Shown here: piece after piece, positions 38,367 to 47,881 of the stretch
Numbering within the stretch: the stretch's first letter is position 1
Layout of the letters: every line of letters begins with the position of its first letter
Assembly (NCBI GenBank): GCA_019244165.1
Contig: JAFATA010000080.1
Span: forward strand, 1 to 64,000
From: Pseudonocardiales bacterium
GTDB lineage: Bacteria > Actinomycetota > Actinomycetes > Mycobacteriales > Pseudonocardiaceae
Reading direction: 5' to 3'
DNA: 64,000 nucleotides
The notes under the pieces: model-generated
Databases searched by the model: none
Told to the model about the DNA's origin: nothing
What the model saw: the letters and a program-made list of their open reading frames with translations, nothing else
Program-made: the position numbers and the translations under genes

Positions 38367-39296
38367 TCAGGGCCTACCGGCCCAGGTGGACCACAGCGTG
38401 GTGCGGCTGACGGTAGTGCACCGGCCGATCTGGTGGCGGGCGAGGAGCGTGGCGGGCAGCCGGAGGGCCACCTCGGTGAGCACCCGCAGCCGTAGCCGGA
38501 GCGCGAAGTTGGGGGTGCGGGGAGGGTTCCGGTGGAACGGCAGGAGCAGGGTCAGCCCGGCGAAGCGGGCCAGTTCCTGAGCGGCTACCCGGGCGGGGGC
38601 GCAGCGCAGCAGCACCAGCAGGTGGTTGCGCTCGTTCCAGCGGTGAAAGGACGGCGTGCCATGCCGGGCTGAGGCGCCCCCGAGGTGGCGCACCCGGGCG
38701 TCCGGCACGGCAACCACCCGGTAACCCGCCAGGCGCAACCGCCACGAGGTGTCGGTGTCCTCGTAGTAGCAGAACAGCGAGCCCGGCACTCCACCGATGC
38801 GGCGCAGCGCGTTGGTGCGCAGCAGCGCGGCCCCCCCGCAGAAGCCAAACGGCGAGGCCCCCGCGGTGTCGCGGCCGTACCCGAGGCGGGTCAGGGCCAC
38901 GCCGGTGGAGATGCCCTCCTCGGTGTGCAGGACCGAGGCTGCGGCGGCGGCCGTGCCATCGTAGTCCAGAGCCTGCTCCAGCGCCGCGAGCCAGTTCGGC
39001 TCGGGCTGCGCATCATCGTTGAGCCACCCCATGAACGGGGTCTCGACCTGCGGCAACGCGGTTGCCAGGGCGCCGGCGTAGCCGGTGTTGCACCTCATCC
39101 GCAGCACGTGGGGCCGCAGCGGGTGGGTGGCCAGCTCCTCAGCGGTGCCGTCGCTCGAGGCGTTGTCGATCACCAGCACCCGGTGCACGCGGGTCTGGGC
39201 GGCCAGGGCGTCCAGGCAGCGCCCGATCAGACCACGGCCTCGCCAGGTGACGACGACCACCGTGGTTCGGGCTGCTCCAGAGCACGGCGCTGACAC
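38367..39296 (-). CDS. Glycosyltransferase family 2 (rhamnosyltransferase-like)
   Basis: A 309-residue GT-A enzyme: TTVVVVTWRGRGLIGRCLDA, VLVIDNASSDGTAEELA, MRCNTGYAGALATAL, the D-x-D-like MGWLNDDAQPEPNWLAALEQ, FCGGAALLRTNALRRIGG and LFCYYEDTDTSWRL. The C-terminal 60 residues are basic and may contact the membrane (AGLTLLLPFHRNPP). GTG 39296 places the start 33 nt from the divergent GT4 gene. The longer upstream frame is antisense to that gene. Likely adds a sugar to a lipid-linked wall or surface glycan; donor unknown. Confidence 0.9.
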   Translation of the reverse strand: MSAPCSGAARTTVVVVTWRGRGLIGRCLDALAAQTRVHRVLVIDNASSDGTAEELATHPLRPHVLRMRCNTGYAGALATALPQVETPFMGWLNDDAQPEPNWLAALEQALDYDGTAAAAASVLHTEEGISTGVALTRLGYGRDTAGASPFGFCGGAALLRTNALRRIGGVPGSLFCYYEDTDTSWRLRLAGYRVVAVPDARVRHLGGASARHGTPSFHRWNERNHLLVLLRCAPARVAAQELARFAGLTLLLPFHRNPPRTPNFALRLRLRVLTEVALRLPATLLARHQIGRCTTVSRTTLWSTWAGRP

Positions 39297-39329
39297 GGGG
39301 TGTGACGGTACCCGTGCCACACTGCCCGG

Positions 39330-40493
39330 GTGCCCAAGCTGGTCGTCTTGTTGGAGCAGCTGTTCGCGCCGGTGCCGGGGGGTACCGGGCGGTACTCCCG
39401 CGAGCTCACGGTGGCCCTGGCCGCCACCGCGCCGGCCGGCTGGACGGTGGGCAGCGCGGCGGCCTGGCACGCCGACCCCACCCCGGCGATCATCCCCGGA
39501 GTGGAGGGGCCGCACCTGCTGCCGCTGCCCCGCCAGGCGCTCGTCGCGGCCTGGGACTGGGACATCCCGGGATGGGGCATCCCGGGATGGGGCAGCGGGT
39601 TGTGGCCGGGTGGTGACGCCGTGCATGCCCCCACGCCGCTGGCCCCGCCCGGTCCCCGCCGCGGCTGCGAGTTGGTGGTCACGGTGCACGACACGGTGCC
39701 CTGGACCCATCCCGAGGGGCTGACCCGGCGCGGGGTGCGCTGGCACCGCCGGATGGTCGCTCGGGCGGCTCGCCGGGCAGATGCGCTGGTGGTGCCCACC
39801 GCCGCGGTGGCCCGTGGCGTGCCGCGGCACGTGCCCTGCCGGGCCCGGGTGCACGTGGTCGGGGAAGGAGTCACCGCGGCGGTGCTCCGCCTGCCGGTAC
39901 AGGCCGCGCGCATCGCTCTCCGGTTGGGCCTGCCACCGCGTTACGTGCTGGCCCTCGGTACCCTCGAACCGCGCAAGGGGATCGATACGCTGCTTGCCGC
40001 GCTGACCGCGCCGCACGCCCCGGATCTGCCGGTGGTGCTGGTGGGCCAGCCGGGCTGGGGGCGGCTCGATCCGGCCGCGCTGGCCAGGCAGTGCGGGCTG
40101 GATCCAGCCCGGGTGCACCTGCTGGGCGCCATCACCGATGAGGAACTGGCCGTCGTGCTGCACGGCGCGGCGGTGCTCGCGGCACCGAGCCGGGCGGAGG
40201 GCTTCGGCCTGCCGGTGCTGGAGGCGATGGCGGCCGGGGTGCCGGTGGTGCATTCCGACGCCCCTGCGCTGGTCGAGGTGGCCGGGGGCGCTGGCGTGAC
40301 GGTCCCGCGCAACGACGCTGGCGCGCTGGCGGCCGCCCTGCGCGCGGTGCTGTTCGACCCCGCCACCGCGCAGGCGATGAGTGCCGCGGGTCGTCGCCGG
40401 GCGGAGCAGTTCAGCTGGGAGCGTACGGCCCGCCAGGTGTGGGCGGTGCACACCGAGCTACGTCAGCCACGATCACGCTGCGTTATCCCGTAA
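39330..40493 (+). CDS. Glycosyltransferase family 4
   Basis: A 387-residue GT-B enzyme: LEQLFAPVPGGTGRYSRELT (donor-side loop), VVTVHDTVPWTHPEGLTRRG, YVLALGTLEPRKGIDTLLAA, VLVGQPGWGRLD and SRAEGFGLPVLEAMAAGVPV. An internal duplication IPGWGIPGWG comes from a 15-base tandem repeat near 39564-39593. The start GTG 39330 is close to the divergent GT2. It is followed after 9 nt by another GT4, so these and wbbL form an operon of wall-glycan transferases. Confidence 0.9.
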   Translation: MPKLVVLLEQLFAPVPGGTGRYSRELTVALAATAPAGWTVGSAAAWHADPTPAIIPGVEGPHLLPLPRQALVAAWDWDIPGWGIPGWGSGLWPGGDAVHAPTPLAPPGPRRGCELVVTVHDTVPWTHPEGLTRRGVRWHRRMVARAARRADALVVPTAAVARGVPRHVPCRARVHVVGEGVTAAVLRLPVQAARIALRLGLPPRYVLALGTLEPRKGIDTLLAALTAPHAPDLPVVLVGQPGWGRLDPAALARQCGLDPARVHLLGAITDEELAVVLHGAAVLAAPSRAEGFGLPVLEAMAAGVPVVHSDAPALVEVAGGAGVTVPRNDAGALAAALRAVLFDPATAQAMSAAGRRRAEQFSWERTARQVWAVHTELRQPRSRCVIP

Positions 40494-40502
40494 GCTCCCG
40501 AC

Positions 40503-41684
40503 GTGATCACCGAGCCGCGGGTGCTCATCGACGCCACCGCGGTGCCGGCCGACCGTGGGGGCGTTGGCCGCTACGTGGACTGTCTGGTCGCGGCGCTGGG
40601 AGCCGACGGTGCCACACCCATGGTGGTGTGCCAGCCGCGGGACGCCGAACTCTATGCCGAGCTGGCCCCGCATGCCGACGTGCTGCCTGCCAGGGAGCGC
40701 CTCGTTACCCGGACCGCGCGACTGACCTGGGAGCAGACCAGGCTGCCCTGGCTGCTCCGGCGGGCCCGGGTCGATGTGCTGCACTGCCCGCACTACACGA
40801 TGCCACTGGCCGGTCAGGTGGCCACGGTGGTCACGCTGCACGACGCCACGTTCTTCACTGACCCGAGGGTGCACTCGCCGGTCAAGGCCCGCTTCTTCCG
40901 GGCTTGGACGCGGACCTCGCTGCGCCGGGCTGAGGTGTGCGTGGTGCCCAGCGAGTCGACGGCTCGCGAGCTGAGGCGCGCCGCTGGCGCTGATGCCGCC
41001 CGCGCTGGTGTCGAGGGCCTGCACGTGGTGCACCACGGGGTGGATCCCGACTGCTTCCACCCCCCCTCGCCGCCGGAGGTGGCCGCCCTCCGGCGCCGCC
41101 TGAGCCTGGGCAGCAGCCCCTACGTGGCTTTTCTCGGCGCTCTCGAGCCGCGCAAGAACGTGCCGGCGCTGATCCGGGGGTTCGGCCGGGCCAGCCAGAG
41201 CCTCGCCGGCCGCTCAGATCCGCCGGCCCTGGTGCTGGCCGGGCAGCCGGGCTGGGACCGCCAGGTAGAGCGTGAGCTGCAGGCCGTGCCGCACCGGGTT
41301 CGGGTGATTCGGGCCGGCTACCTGCCGCTGGCCGAACTGTCCGGGTTTCTCGGTGGCGCGACCGTGGTGGCCTACCCGTCCCTAGGGGAGGGGTTCGGGC
41401 TGCCGGTACTGGAGGCGATGGCGGCCGGGGGCGCGGTGCTGACCACCCGGCGGCTCGCGATCCCGGAGGTGGGTGGCGACGCGGTGGCCTACTGCGGCAT
41501 CCACGCCGAGGACATCGCCGCCGGGCTCGTCGCCCTGTTCCACGACCCGGCGCGCCGGGCGGAACTGTCGAGCGCCGCGCAGCGGCGCGCCAAGGACTTC
41601 TCCTGGGCGGCGAGCGCGGCCCGGCACCGTGAGGCCTACCACCGTGCCGCCATGGTGCGCCAGCGGTCCCGTCAGGTCCGCTGA
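40503..41684 (+). CDS. Glycosyltransferase family 4
   Basis: A 393-residue GT-B enzyme paralogous to its neighbour: VLIDATAVPADRGGVGRYVD, VVTLHDATFFTDPRVHSPVK, YVAFLGALEPRKNVPALIRG, LVLAGQPGWDRQVE and SLGEGFGLPVLEAMAAGGAV. GTG start 9 nt after the previous stop, and wbbL begins 27 nt after its end. Mannosyl- and rhamnosyltransferases of the wall have this architecture; I cannot give the sugar. Soluble or membrane-peripheral. Confidence 0.9.
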   Translation: MITEPRVLIDATAVPADRGGVGRYVDCLVAALGADGATPMVVCQPRDAELYAELAPHADVLPARERLVTRTARLTWEQTRLPWLLRRARVDVLHCPHYTMPLAGQVATVVTLHDATFFTDPRVHSPVKARFFRAWTRTSLRRAEVCVVPSESTARELRRAAGADAARAGVEGLHVVHHGVDPDCFHPPSPPEVAALRRRLSLGSSPYVAFLGALEPRKNVPALIRGFGRASQSLAGRSDPPALVLAGQPGWDRQVERELQAVPHRVRVIRAGYLPLAELSGFLGGATVVAYPSLGEGFGLPVLEAMAAGGAVLTTRRLAIPEVGGDAVAYCGIHAEDIAAGLVALFHDPARRAELSSAAQRRAKDFSWAASAARHREAYHRAAMVRQRSRQVR

Positions 41685-41711
41685 GCAGGCCGGGGTGCAC
41701 AATCAAGTGCC

Positions 41712-42614
41712 GTGCCTGCCGCTAGCTCCTCCCACCCCGTGTCGTCCTATGGCCCGTCGTATGGCACTGGATTGGGCGTCGTTACGGTCACCTACTCGCC
41801 CGGCGACACGCTGGAGACGTTCCTGGATTCGCTCGTCAAGGCCACCAGCCGGCCGCTGCGAGTGCTGCTGGTAGACAACGGCTCCACCGACGGAGCCCCC
41901 GAGCGCGCGGTCCACCGGGCTGGGGTGCGGTTGCTCCGCATCGGGGAGAACGTCGGCTACGGCAGCGCCGCCAACCGGGGGGTCGCCGAGTGGGGACCCG
42001 AGGTGGGCTGGGTGGTGGTAGCCAACCCGGACATCGAGTGGCACCCCGGCAGCCTGGATGAACTGCTCGCGGCCACGCACCGCTGGCCCAGAGCGGGGGC
42101 GTTGGGGCCGCTGATCCGGCGCCCCGACGGGACGGTGTACCCGTCGGCGCGCTTGCTGCCTTCCCTGGGGCGAGGCGTCGGGCACGCGGTGCTCGGTCCG
42201 ATCTGGCCGGGCAACCCGTGGAGCACGGCATACCGGCAGTCCGACACCGCCCTTGGGGAGCGCAGCGCCCAGTGGCTGTCCGGGTCTTGCCTGCTGCTGC
42301 GCCGAGCCGCATTCGAGCACGTCGGAGGGTTCGACTCGCGCTATTTCATGTACTTCGAGGACGTCGACCTCGGCGAGCGGCTGGGTCGCGCCGGGTGGCT
42401 CAACGTCTACGTGCCCAGCGCGGAAGTCACCCACCTCGGCGGGCACGCCACCAGCCGAGTCAGCGAACAGATGCTCGCCGAGCACCACCGCAGCACCTAC
42501 CGCTACCTCGCTGACCGCCATCCCGGCCCGCTGTATGCGCCCCTGCGGCTGGCGCTGCGGGCCGGGCTGGCCGGCCGGCTGCGGTGGGTACGCTCATTTC
42601 CGCCGTCGGAATAA
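41712..42614 (+). CDS. wbbL: Rhamnosyltransferase WbbL-like (GlcNAc-PP-decaprenol)
   Basis: A GT2 enzyme expected to add L-rhamnose from dTDP-rhamnose to decaprenyl-PP-GlcNAc, making the disaccharide linker between peptidoglycan and arabinogalactan. The 300-residue protein shows GLGVVTVTYSPGDTLETFLD, LLVDNGSTDGAPERAV, IGENVGYGSAANRGV, VVVANPDIEWHPGSLDEL, LSGSCLLLRRAAFEHVGGFD and FMYFEDVDLGERL. Identification rests on these motifs and on synteny: in M. tuberculosis wbbL lies between rmlD and the F420/whiB2/manB genes. The GTG start fits its spacing after the GT4 gene. Confidence 0.88.
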   Translation: MPAASSSHPVSSYGPSYGTGLGVVTVTYSPGDTLETFLDSLVKATSRPLRVLLVDNGSTDGAPERAVHRAGVRLLRIGENVGYGSAANRGVAEWGPEVGWVVVANPDIEWHPGSLDELLAATHRWPRAGALGPLIRRPDGTVYPSARLLPSLGRGVGHAVLGPIWPGNPWSTAYRQSDTALGERSAQWLSGSCLLLRRAAFEHVGGFDSRYFMYFEDVDLGERLGRAGWLNVYVPSAEVTHLGGHATSRVSEQMLAEHHRSTYRYLADRHPGPLYAPLRLALRAGLAGRLRWVRSFPPSE

Positions 42615-42941
42615 ACCCCAGCCGGCCGGGACGCTTGCGGAGTTGTCGCGGTGCCGGCCATGACCGCGCAACTGGTTGAGAATTCCGCTGATAAAACCGG
42701 TGTTCGGGGGCGACGAACTGCGCTCGACGCTTAACACGACGGCTTCGCACGAGGGGCAGCGCCGGCCCGGTGGGCAGGTCATGGAGGCAACGCATACCGT
42801 CTCGCCACAGAGGGCCGCGTATCGACCGGAGCCAGCCGCTATCCCGGTTGCTATGTCGTCTTCGCTAATTGCGTGATCTATGCTTTCGAAACCACAGGTG
42901 AACCAGGTCACGAATGGTGCTCGGGTCTTCGCATAGTTCAT
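42594..42941 (-). CDS. Small Cys-motif actinobacterial protein
   Basis: About 115 residues from ATG 42941: PFVTWFTCGFESIDHAISED, GRYAALCGETVCVAS and CPPGRRCPSCEAVV. Small proteins with the ALCG...PP...C..C pattern are frequent in Pseudonocardiales and neighbours; a zinc site is likely and the function unknown. It converges on wbbL with a 21-nt overlap. The C-terminal SVPAGWGLFRRRK is antisense to the end of wbbL. The frame extends upstream to 42986, but that part lacks the conserved pattern. Confidence 0.65.
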   Translation of the reverse strand: MNYAKTRAPFVTWFTCGFESIDHAISEDDIATGIAAGSGRYAALCGETVCVASMTCPPGRRCPSCEAVVLSVERSSSPPNTGFISGILNQLRGHGRHRDNSASVPAGWGLFRRRK

Positions 42942-43437
42942 CTCTACGTGTCCTTTACCTGCCGATGCCATCGGTCGCGCAATCATGCTCTCTGGCTATC
43001 TTGTCGCGGCTAAATATTAAATACCGGCGCTGGAGGGGCTCAGGTCGTGAGAATCCGCGCAGGGCAACGTAGCTGCGTTTACAGTCTGCGGGCTGTGCTC
43101 AACTGCTCGGGTTGTGCGCCAGGCCACAACGGCGGGTCGGGTGGCCGACGCGTCGAGGTAAACTGTCCCCACCATTGGTCAACGCCCTTCCTGTGCGCCT
43201 TCACTCTTGTGGGTGGCCCGGGCGCACACGTCCGAAGTGTTGAAGGTAGCACGCGCTCACGCACAGGTCAATGCACGTGCAATTGCAGCCGCAAGGCCAC
43301 CCGCAAGCACCCGCTCGGCCGCACCGTAGCTATGCGCCCAGTAATGGACCCAGTCATGCACACCGTTGAAGTCGCTGGTGACGGCGGGGAAGCGGGCGCC
43401 CGCCCCGCCACGGGTCGGAGGCGGCGGGCGGATTCTC
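42942..43437. other. Intergenic, no recognised gene
   Basis: About 0.5 kb between the small Cys protein and the RNA methyltransferase. Short frames on both strands show no similarity I can recognise. The AT-rich patch near 43005-43030 is the likely promoter region for the minus-strand Cys protein. The right end contains a GC-rich inverted repeat described separately. Confidence 0.4.
43392..43430 (-). terminator. GC-rich hairpin after the RNA methyltransferase gene
   Basis: The sequence GCCCGCCCCGCC ... GGCGGCGGGC forms an imperfect stem of about 10 bp with a loop of about 12, just beyond the stop codon at 43438 of the minus-strand methyltransferase gene. There is no clear T-run, as is common for actinobacterial terminators. 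Confidence 0.4.
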
Positions 43438-44184
43438 TCAGCCCCGTCGCCGGCTGATCTCGAAAGCGGCGATGGAGGCGGCCACGGCAACGTTCAGCGA
43501 CTCGACATGGTTGCGCATCGGTATCCGCAGCTGGGCATCGGTGAAGGTGGTCGATCCCTGGGTTTCGCCGCCGAGCACGAGCACCGCACGGGGCGCCAGG
43601 TCCGCCTGAAAGATCGACAGCTTCGCCCTCGCCGTCAACCCGTACAGGGTAAATCCCCGCTCACGCAACAATGACGCTGCCTCCGCGGCGCTGGCTGAGT
43701 TCAAAATCGATGCCGCGAACGCCACCCCAGCAGATGCCTTGATCACGAGCGGACCGATGTGGGGGCTACCCAACCGAGGCAAAATGACGCCATCAATGCC
43801 GGCCGCGGTAGCGCTGCGCAAGATCAGGCCAACATTGCTGGGATTCGTCACGCCATCCAGGAGGAAGAGGGTCGTGTGCGCCTCGCCGCGCTGGGCGAGA
43901 TAATCACTGAGTCGGGCCATGCGGGGTGCCGCGATATCAGCGACGACACCCTGGTCCTGCTTGCCATTACCAGCCAGCCGCTTGATACGGGCCGGAGACG
44001 TGTACTGCACCTCGATGTCCCTCCGGAGCGCCTCGTCAACGATCTGATCGATAGCGCGTCCGTGCGCATTGTCGGCAACAATCACCTTCGCCACATCAAG
44101 ATCCGGCTTCTGGAGAGCTTCGAGCACCGGCATCCGGCCATAGACCGTGATGAACTGGTCACGTGGCGAGGGCGAGGCGGTCAT
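43438..44184 (-). CDS. TrmH/SpoU-family RNA 2'-O-methyltransferase
   Basis: A 248-residue SPOUT methyltransferase. The N-terminal substrate-binding domain (YGRMPVLEALQ, DLDVAKVIVADNAHGRAIDQ, GKQDQGVVADI) precedes the knotted catalytic domain with motif 1 LLDGVTNPSNVGLILRSATA, motif 2 LVLGGETQGST and motif 3 IPMRNHVESLNVAVAASIAA. These motifs bind SAM and methylate ribose 2'-OH in rRNA or tRNA; the exact site is unknown. ATG 44184 starts the conserved part; the frame upstream to 44286 overlaps the region before the O-methyltransferase gene. Confidence 0.9.
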   Translation of the reverse strand: MTASPSPRDQFITVYGRMPVLEALQKPDLDVAKVIVADNAHGRAIDQIVDEALRRDIEVQYTSPARIKRLAGNGKQDQGVVADIAAPRMARLSDYLAQRGEAHTTLFLLDGVTNPSNVGLILRSATAAGIDGVILPRLGSPHIGPLVIKASAGVAFAASILNSASAAEAASLLRERGFTLYGLTARAKLSIFQADLAPRAVLVLGGETQGSTTFTDAQLRIPMRNHVESLNVAVAASIAAFEISRRRG

Positions 44185-44452
44185 GTGATAGTTTTTGGCG
44201 CCGCGCGCCGCGTGGTGCGACCTCCGGAGCCGTGTCCCTCTAGGCCCGTGCCTGCCGGCCGTCGAATGCGCTTTCACAGCGGTCACGCTAACCCCAAACC
44301 TGGCTCACCGCCGATCCGGCTCTGACGAGCATCAGGGGTTGCGATCCTACTCACGGTGTCGATGGGGCGGTCTCTGGCGCCTTCGGGTGACCAACAGCGC
44401 CGCTATCGTGGAGATGATTCCCTCGGATAGTCACGGAAAGTATAAGGAGATC

Positions 44453-45508
44453 ATGACAATGGTGGACGAGACACCGGTCACGGCCTGCTCACCCACGGAG
44501 TCACTATCTAGCGTCACGATGGTCCATCTGTCCATGGGAGTCTTCGTTGCGCAGGCGATCAGTGTGTTCGCCCGGCTGGGAGTTGCCGACGAGCTGGTCG
44601 AGGGCCCGCGGCAGGTGGAAGAGATCGCGCAGCGGGTAGGCGCGCACGGCTCGGCGCTGTACCGGCTGTTGCGAGCTCTCGGCGATGCCGGAATCGTCAC
44701 GGAGCTGCGGGATCGGCACTTTGCCCTGACCCCGCTCGGCGCGGTGCTGCGCAGTGATGTCCCTGGCTCGCTGCGGGGGTGGATGACGATGGTCGGGATG
44801 CCCTTCCACCGCCACGCGTGGACCGATCTGTACACGACGGTCAAGACCGGGGAATCGGCGTTTGACCGGGTTCACGGCGCTGCGTTTTTCGACTATCTGG
44901 CGGAGCATCCCGGGGATGCGGCGGTCTTCGATGCTGCCATGACGTCCCTGGCCACGAGCGACACCGTCAGCATCGTCGCAGCATATGACTTCACCCGGTT
45001 CGGCACGATCGTGGACGTTGGCGGTGGGCAGGGCGGCCTGCTCGCCGCGGTGTTGTCCGCCAACCCGTACCTGCATGGCGTGCTGTTCGACGTACCAGCA
45101 GTCGTGGCCGGTGGCGCAGAAGAACTCTCCCGCGCCGGCGTTGGTGACCGGTGCACGGTGGTGAGCGGGGATTTCTTCGACGCGGTACCGGCCGGGGGTG
45201 ACGCCTACCTGCTGAGCGACATCATCCACGACTGGGACGATGAGGGCGCGGTGAAAATCCTCACTGCGTGCCGGGCCGCGATGGCCGACACCGGATGCGT
45301 GCTGATCGCTGAGATGGTGCTCCCCGAGGACACGACCCCGTCAATGGCAAAGCTCCTGGATGTGGAGATGCTGGTGCTGACCTCTGCTGGTCGCCAGCGC
45401 ACCGAGACAGAGTTCCGCGCCTTGTGTGACCAGGCCGGGCTGCGGTTGACCCGCGTCCTGCCCAGTTCTGGGCCGGTGAGCCTGGTGGAGGCGGTTGCGG
45501 GGGATTAG
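44453..45508 (+). CDS. Class II O-methyltransferase (acetylserotonin type)
   Basis: A 351-residue SAM-dependent O-methyltransferase. The N-terminal dimerisation/winged helix ([40 protein letters not shown]) is followed by the catalytic domain: [16 protein letters not shown] (SAM motif), [43 protein letters not shown] (catalytic His) and [10 protein letters not shown]. These enzymes methylate phenolic or polyketide hydroxyls in secondary metabolism. AAGGAG lies four bases before ATG 44453. It converges on fbiB with a 4-nt overlap, and no biosynthetic genes flank it, so it may act alone or be an insertion in the conserved locus. Confidence 0.9.
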   Translation: MTMVDETPVTACSPTESLSSVTMVHLSMGVFVAQAISVFARLGVADELVEGPRQVEEIAQRVGAHGSALYRLLRALGDAGIVTELRDRHFALTPLGAVLRSDVPGSLRGWMTMVGMPFHRHAWTDLYTTVKTGESAFDRVHGAAFFDYLAEHPGDAAVFDAAMTSLATSDTVSIVAAYDFTRFGTIVDVGGGQGGLLAAVLSANPYLHGVLFDVPAVVAGGAEELSRAGVGDRCTVVSGDFFDAVPAGGDAYLLSDIIHDWDDEGAVKILTACRAAMADTGCVLIAEMVLPEDTTPSMAKLLDVEMLVLTSAGRQRTETEFRALCDQAGLRLTRVLPSSGPVSLVEAVAGD

Positions 45509-46872
45509 CGCAGGATCAATCCTCCCTCCGGATCGCAGGGTGGGCGCGGGCACAGCGGTTCCGTCGGGTAGCCGACGGCGATCGCGCCGAGCGGCCGCCA
45601 GTCCGCTGGCAAAGCGAGCTCGGCGCGGACCAGATCCGGGCAGAACAGCGTCGAGCCGACCCAGCAGGAGCCCAGGCCCTCGGCAGCCAGCGCCACCAGC
45701 AGACCCTGTACGGCGGCAGCCGCGGCGACGGTGAACATCGTCTCCTCGGCGGCGCGTCGGCGCGGGTCGGGGTAGGGGTGCGCGCCGTCGGGCACGGCCA
45801 GCGGCACCAGCACCTCCGGTGCTTCATAGAGCAGAGTCCCCCGCCGCAGGCGGCGTTCGACGCGGTCCTCGGTCAGCCCGTCGCGGCGCAAGTCAGCCCG
45901 CCAGGCCTGGGCCATCGCGTCCAGCAGCCGCCGCCGGCGGTGCCGGTCGGCCAGCCAGACGAATCGAACCGGCCGGGTGTGGTGCGGTGCCGGTGCCCGC
46001 AGCGCGACCCCCACCGCGCGGCGCACCGCCTCCGGATCCACCGGATCGGCCCGGAACGAGCGCACCGACCGGCGCAGCAGCACCGCATCCGTCCGGCCCG
46101 CCCTCTGCCCCTGCTCGATCGCCTCGCTGGTGCCCAGCCAGAACAAGTCCTCAGCCAGCGGGCGGATCAGCTCCGCCGCGGTGCTGCCGTCCTCGCCGCG
46201 CGGCAACCCGCGCAGCACCGCTACCGGTATCCCGGTTAGCTTGCCCTTGACCAGGTCGGCGGCCGCCGCGACCTCGTCGGCGATGGCAATCTTGGTACTG
46301 ACCAGCTCGTTGCCGTGCCGGTCGAGGGCGCCGCGGTAGCAGTGCAGCACTCCCAGCCCCGCGGACCCGATCGCCGTGTCGGTCTGCCCGATTCGCCACG
46401 CCCGGCCCATCGTGTCGGTGATCACTACGGCGACGTCGACGCCGAGACGGGCGGCCAGCCCGGCGCGCAACCGCGCAGCGCTGGCGTCCGGATCGAGGGG
46501 CAGCAGGGCGATTTCCTGCGGCGCCACGTTGGAGGTGTCCACCCCCGAGGCGGCCTGCACCACGCCGAGTGAGCTCTCCGTGATCAGGGTGTCGCCGCGG
46601 CGGGCGAGGACCCGCCGGGCCTGCGTGGTGACCAGCGTGCGGCGGGCCGCGTCCCGAGCCGAAGCCTCGGGCGGCACCGTGACCAGCCGTCCCTCCACCT
46701 TGGACACCACCTTGCTGGTGACGACGACGACGTCGCCGTCGGCGAGCCACGGTGCGGCGCTGACCAGTGCACCGATCAGGTCGTCGTGCGGCCGGAACTC
46801 GGGCAGCCCTCGGACCGGCAGGATGCGGACCTCACCCGGCGCGGCGTGATCGTTCGCGGCATGATCATTCAC
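45505..46872 (-). CDS. fbiB: Bifunctional F420:glutamate ligase / FMN-dehydro-F420 reductase FbiB
   Basis: Adds the poly-glutamate tail to F420-0, and its C-terminal nitroreductase-like domain reduces the dehydro-precursor. The 455-residue protein has the CofE-like domain ([67 protein letters not shown]) to about residue 250, then an FMN domain ([49 protein letters not shown]-like end). Length is near the mycobacterial 448. The GTG at 46872 overlaps the fbiA stop by 4 nt. The larger upstream frame is antisense to other coding sequence and unsupported. Confidence 0.94.
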   Translation of the reverse strand: MNDHAANDHAAPGEVRILPVRGLPEFRPHDDLIGALVSAAPWLADGDVVVVTSKVVSKVEGRLVTVPPEASARDAARRTLVTTQARRVLARRGDTLITESSLGVVQAASGVDTSNVAPQEIALLPLDPDASAARLRAGLAARLGVDVAVVITDTMGRAWRIGQTDTAIGSAGLGVLHCYRGALDRHGNELVSTKIAIADEVAAAADLVKGKLTGIPVAVLRGLPRGEDGSTAAELIRPLAEDLFWLGTSEAIEQGQRAGRTDAVLLRRSVRSFRADPVDPEAVRRAVGVALRAPAPHHTRPVRFVWLADRHRRRRLLDAMAQAWRADLRRDGLTEDRVERRLRRGTLLYEAPEVLVPLAVPDGAHPYPDPRRRAAEETMFTVAAAAAVQGLLVALAAEGLGSCWVGSTLFCPDLVRAELALPADWRPLGAIAVGYPTEPLCPRPPCDPEGGLILR

Positions 46873-47873
46873 TGGGGCGGGGTCGGGATCCCGGCGAGGT
46901 CCAGGGCCGCCCTGGCCATCGCTGCGCTCGCCCTGAGGTCTGTCATCAGCAACGGGACTTCCCGGACCGCCACCCCGGGCACCGCTGCGTCGTCCCCGGG
47001 GTGCACCAGCCACCCGTCCAGGATCCCACCCGCGCAGCGGGCCCCGTAGTACCTGGCGACCGCACCGGCCTCGCACGGCACGCCGATGGCGGCCAGGCAG
47101 GCCTCGGCCATCCCGCGCACCGCGCGGCCCCCCACGATCGGGGACAGCCCGACCACCCGGGCTGGACCGCTGCGCACGGCGGCCCGGACGCCCGGCACGG
47201 CCAGCACGCTGCCGATGGACACCACCGGATTGGACGGCGCGAGCAGTACGGCGTCCGCTTCGGCGATCGCCTCGCGCACCCCGGCGGCTGGCTCGGCGTC
47301 CTCGGCGCCCACCAGCACGAACTCGCTGGCCGGCAGGGCCGCGCGGTGCCGGACCCACCACTCCTGGAAGTGCATCGCGCGTCGGCCCTGCACGCCGGTG
47401 ACCACGACGTGGGTCTCGCAGCGATCGTCCGTAGCCGGCAACAGCCGCACCCCGGGCTGCCACCGATCACACAGCGCCGCGGTGACCGCCGACAACGGGG
47501 AGCCGGCCCGCAGCATCTGGGTGCGCACGAGGTGGGTGGCCAGGTCCCGATCGCCCAGTCCGAACCAGTCCGGGTCGGCGCCGTAGCGCGCCAGTTCGGC
47601 TTTGACCACCCAGCTCTCGCCGGCACGTCCCCACCCGCGCTCGGTGTCGATGCCACCGCCGAGGGTGTACATGCAGGTGTCCAGGTCCGGGCAGATCCGC
47701 AGCCCGTACAACCAGATGTCGTCCCCGGTGTTGACCACCGCGGTGATCTCGTGCTCGCGGCGGGCACGATCCTGGCCAGGGCCGGCGCCGACAGCGGGCA
47801 GTCCCAGCGCGGCCTTTACCCCGAGCAGGAACCGGGCGCCGCCGACCCCGCCGACCAGCACCACGACCTTCAC
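46869..47873 (-). CDS. fbiA: 2-phospho-L-lactate (PEP) transferase FbiA
   Basis: Joins the phospholactyl or phosphoenolpyruvyl group to FO, giving (dehydro-)F420-0. A 334-residue CofD-family protein: the N-terminal [18 protein letters not shown], then [20 protein letters not shown] and [54 protein letters not shown], and [23 protein letters not shown] 47873 gives the usual start of the family; upstream codons of the frame cross the YihY gene end. In M. tuberculosis fbiA and fbiB are Rv3261 and Rv3262 beside whiB2, as here. Confidence 0.95.
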   Translation of the reverse strand: MKVVVLVGGVGGARFLLGVKAALGLPAVGAGPGQDRARREHEITAVVNTGDDIWLYGLRICPDLDTCMYTLGGGIDTERGWGRAGESWVVKAELARYGADPDWFGLGDRDLATHLVRTQMLRAGSPLSAVTAALCDRWQPGVRLLPATDDRCETHVVVTGVQGRRAMHFQEWWVRHRAALPASEFVLVGAEDAEPAAGVREAIAEADAVLLAPSNPVVSIGSVLAVPGVRAAVRSGPARVVGLSPIVGGRAVRGMAEACLAAIGVPCEAGAVARYYGARCAGGILDGWLVHPGDDAAVPGVAVREVPLLMTDLRASAAMARAALDLAGIPTPPQ

Positions 47874-47881
47874 GACCGTGG

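Noticed and set aside
38367-40451. A 694-residue frame on the minus strand
   Set aside because: Its N-terminal half is antisense to the GT4 gene at 39330-40493 and has no GT motifs; the GT2 begins at GTG 39296.
45505-47463. A 652-residue frame ahead of fbiB
   Set aside because: The N-terminal part is antisense-like Arg/Gly-rich sequence within fbiA on the same strand in another frame; the GTG at 46872 with the GTGA overlap fits FbiB length.
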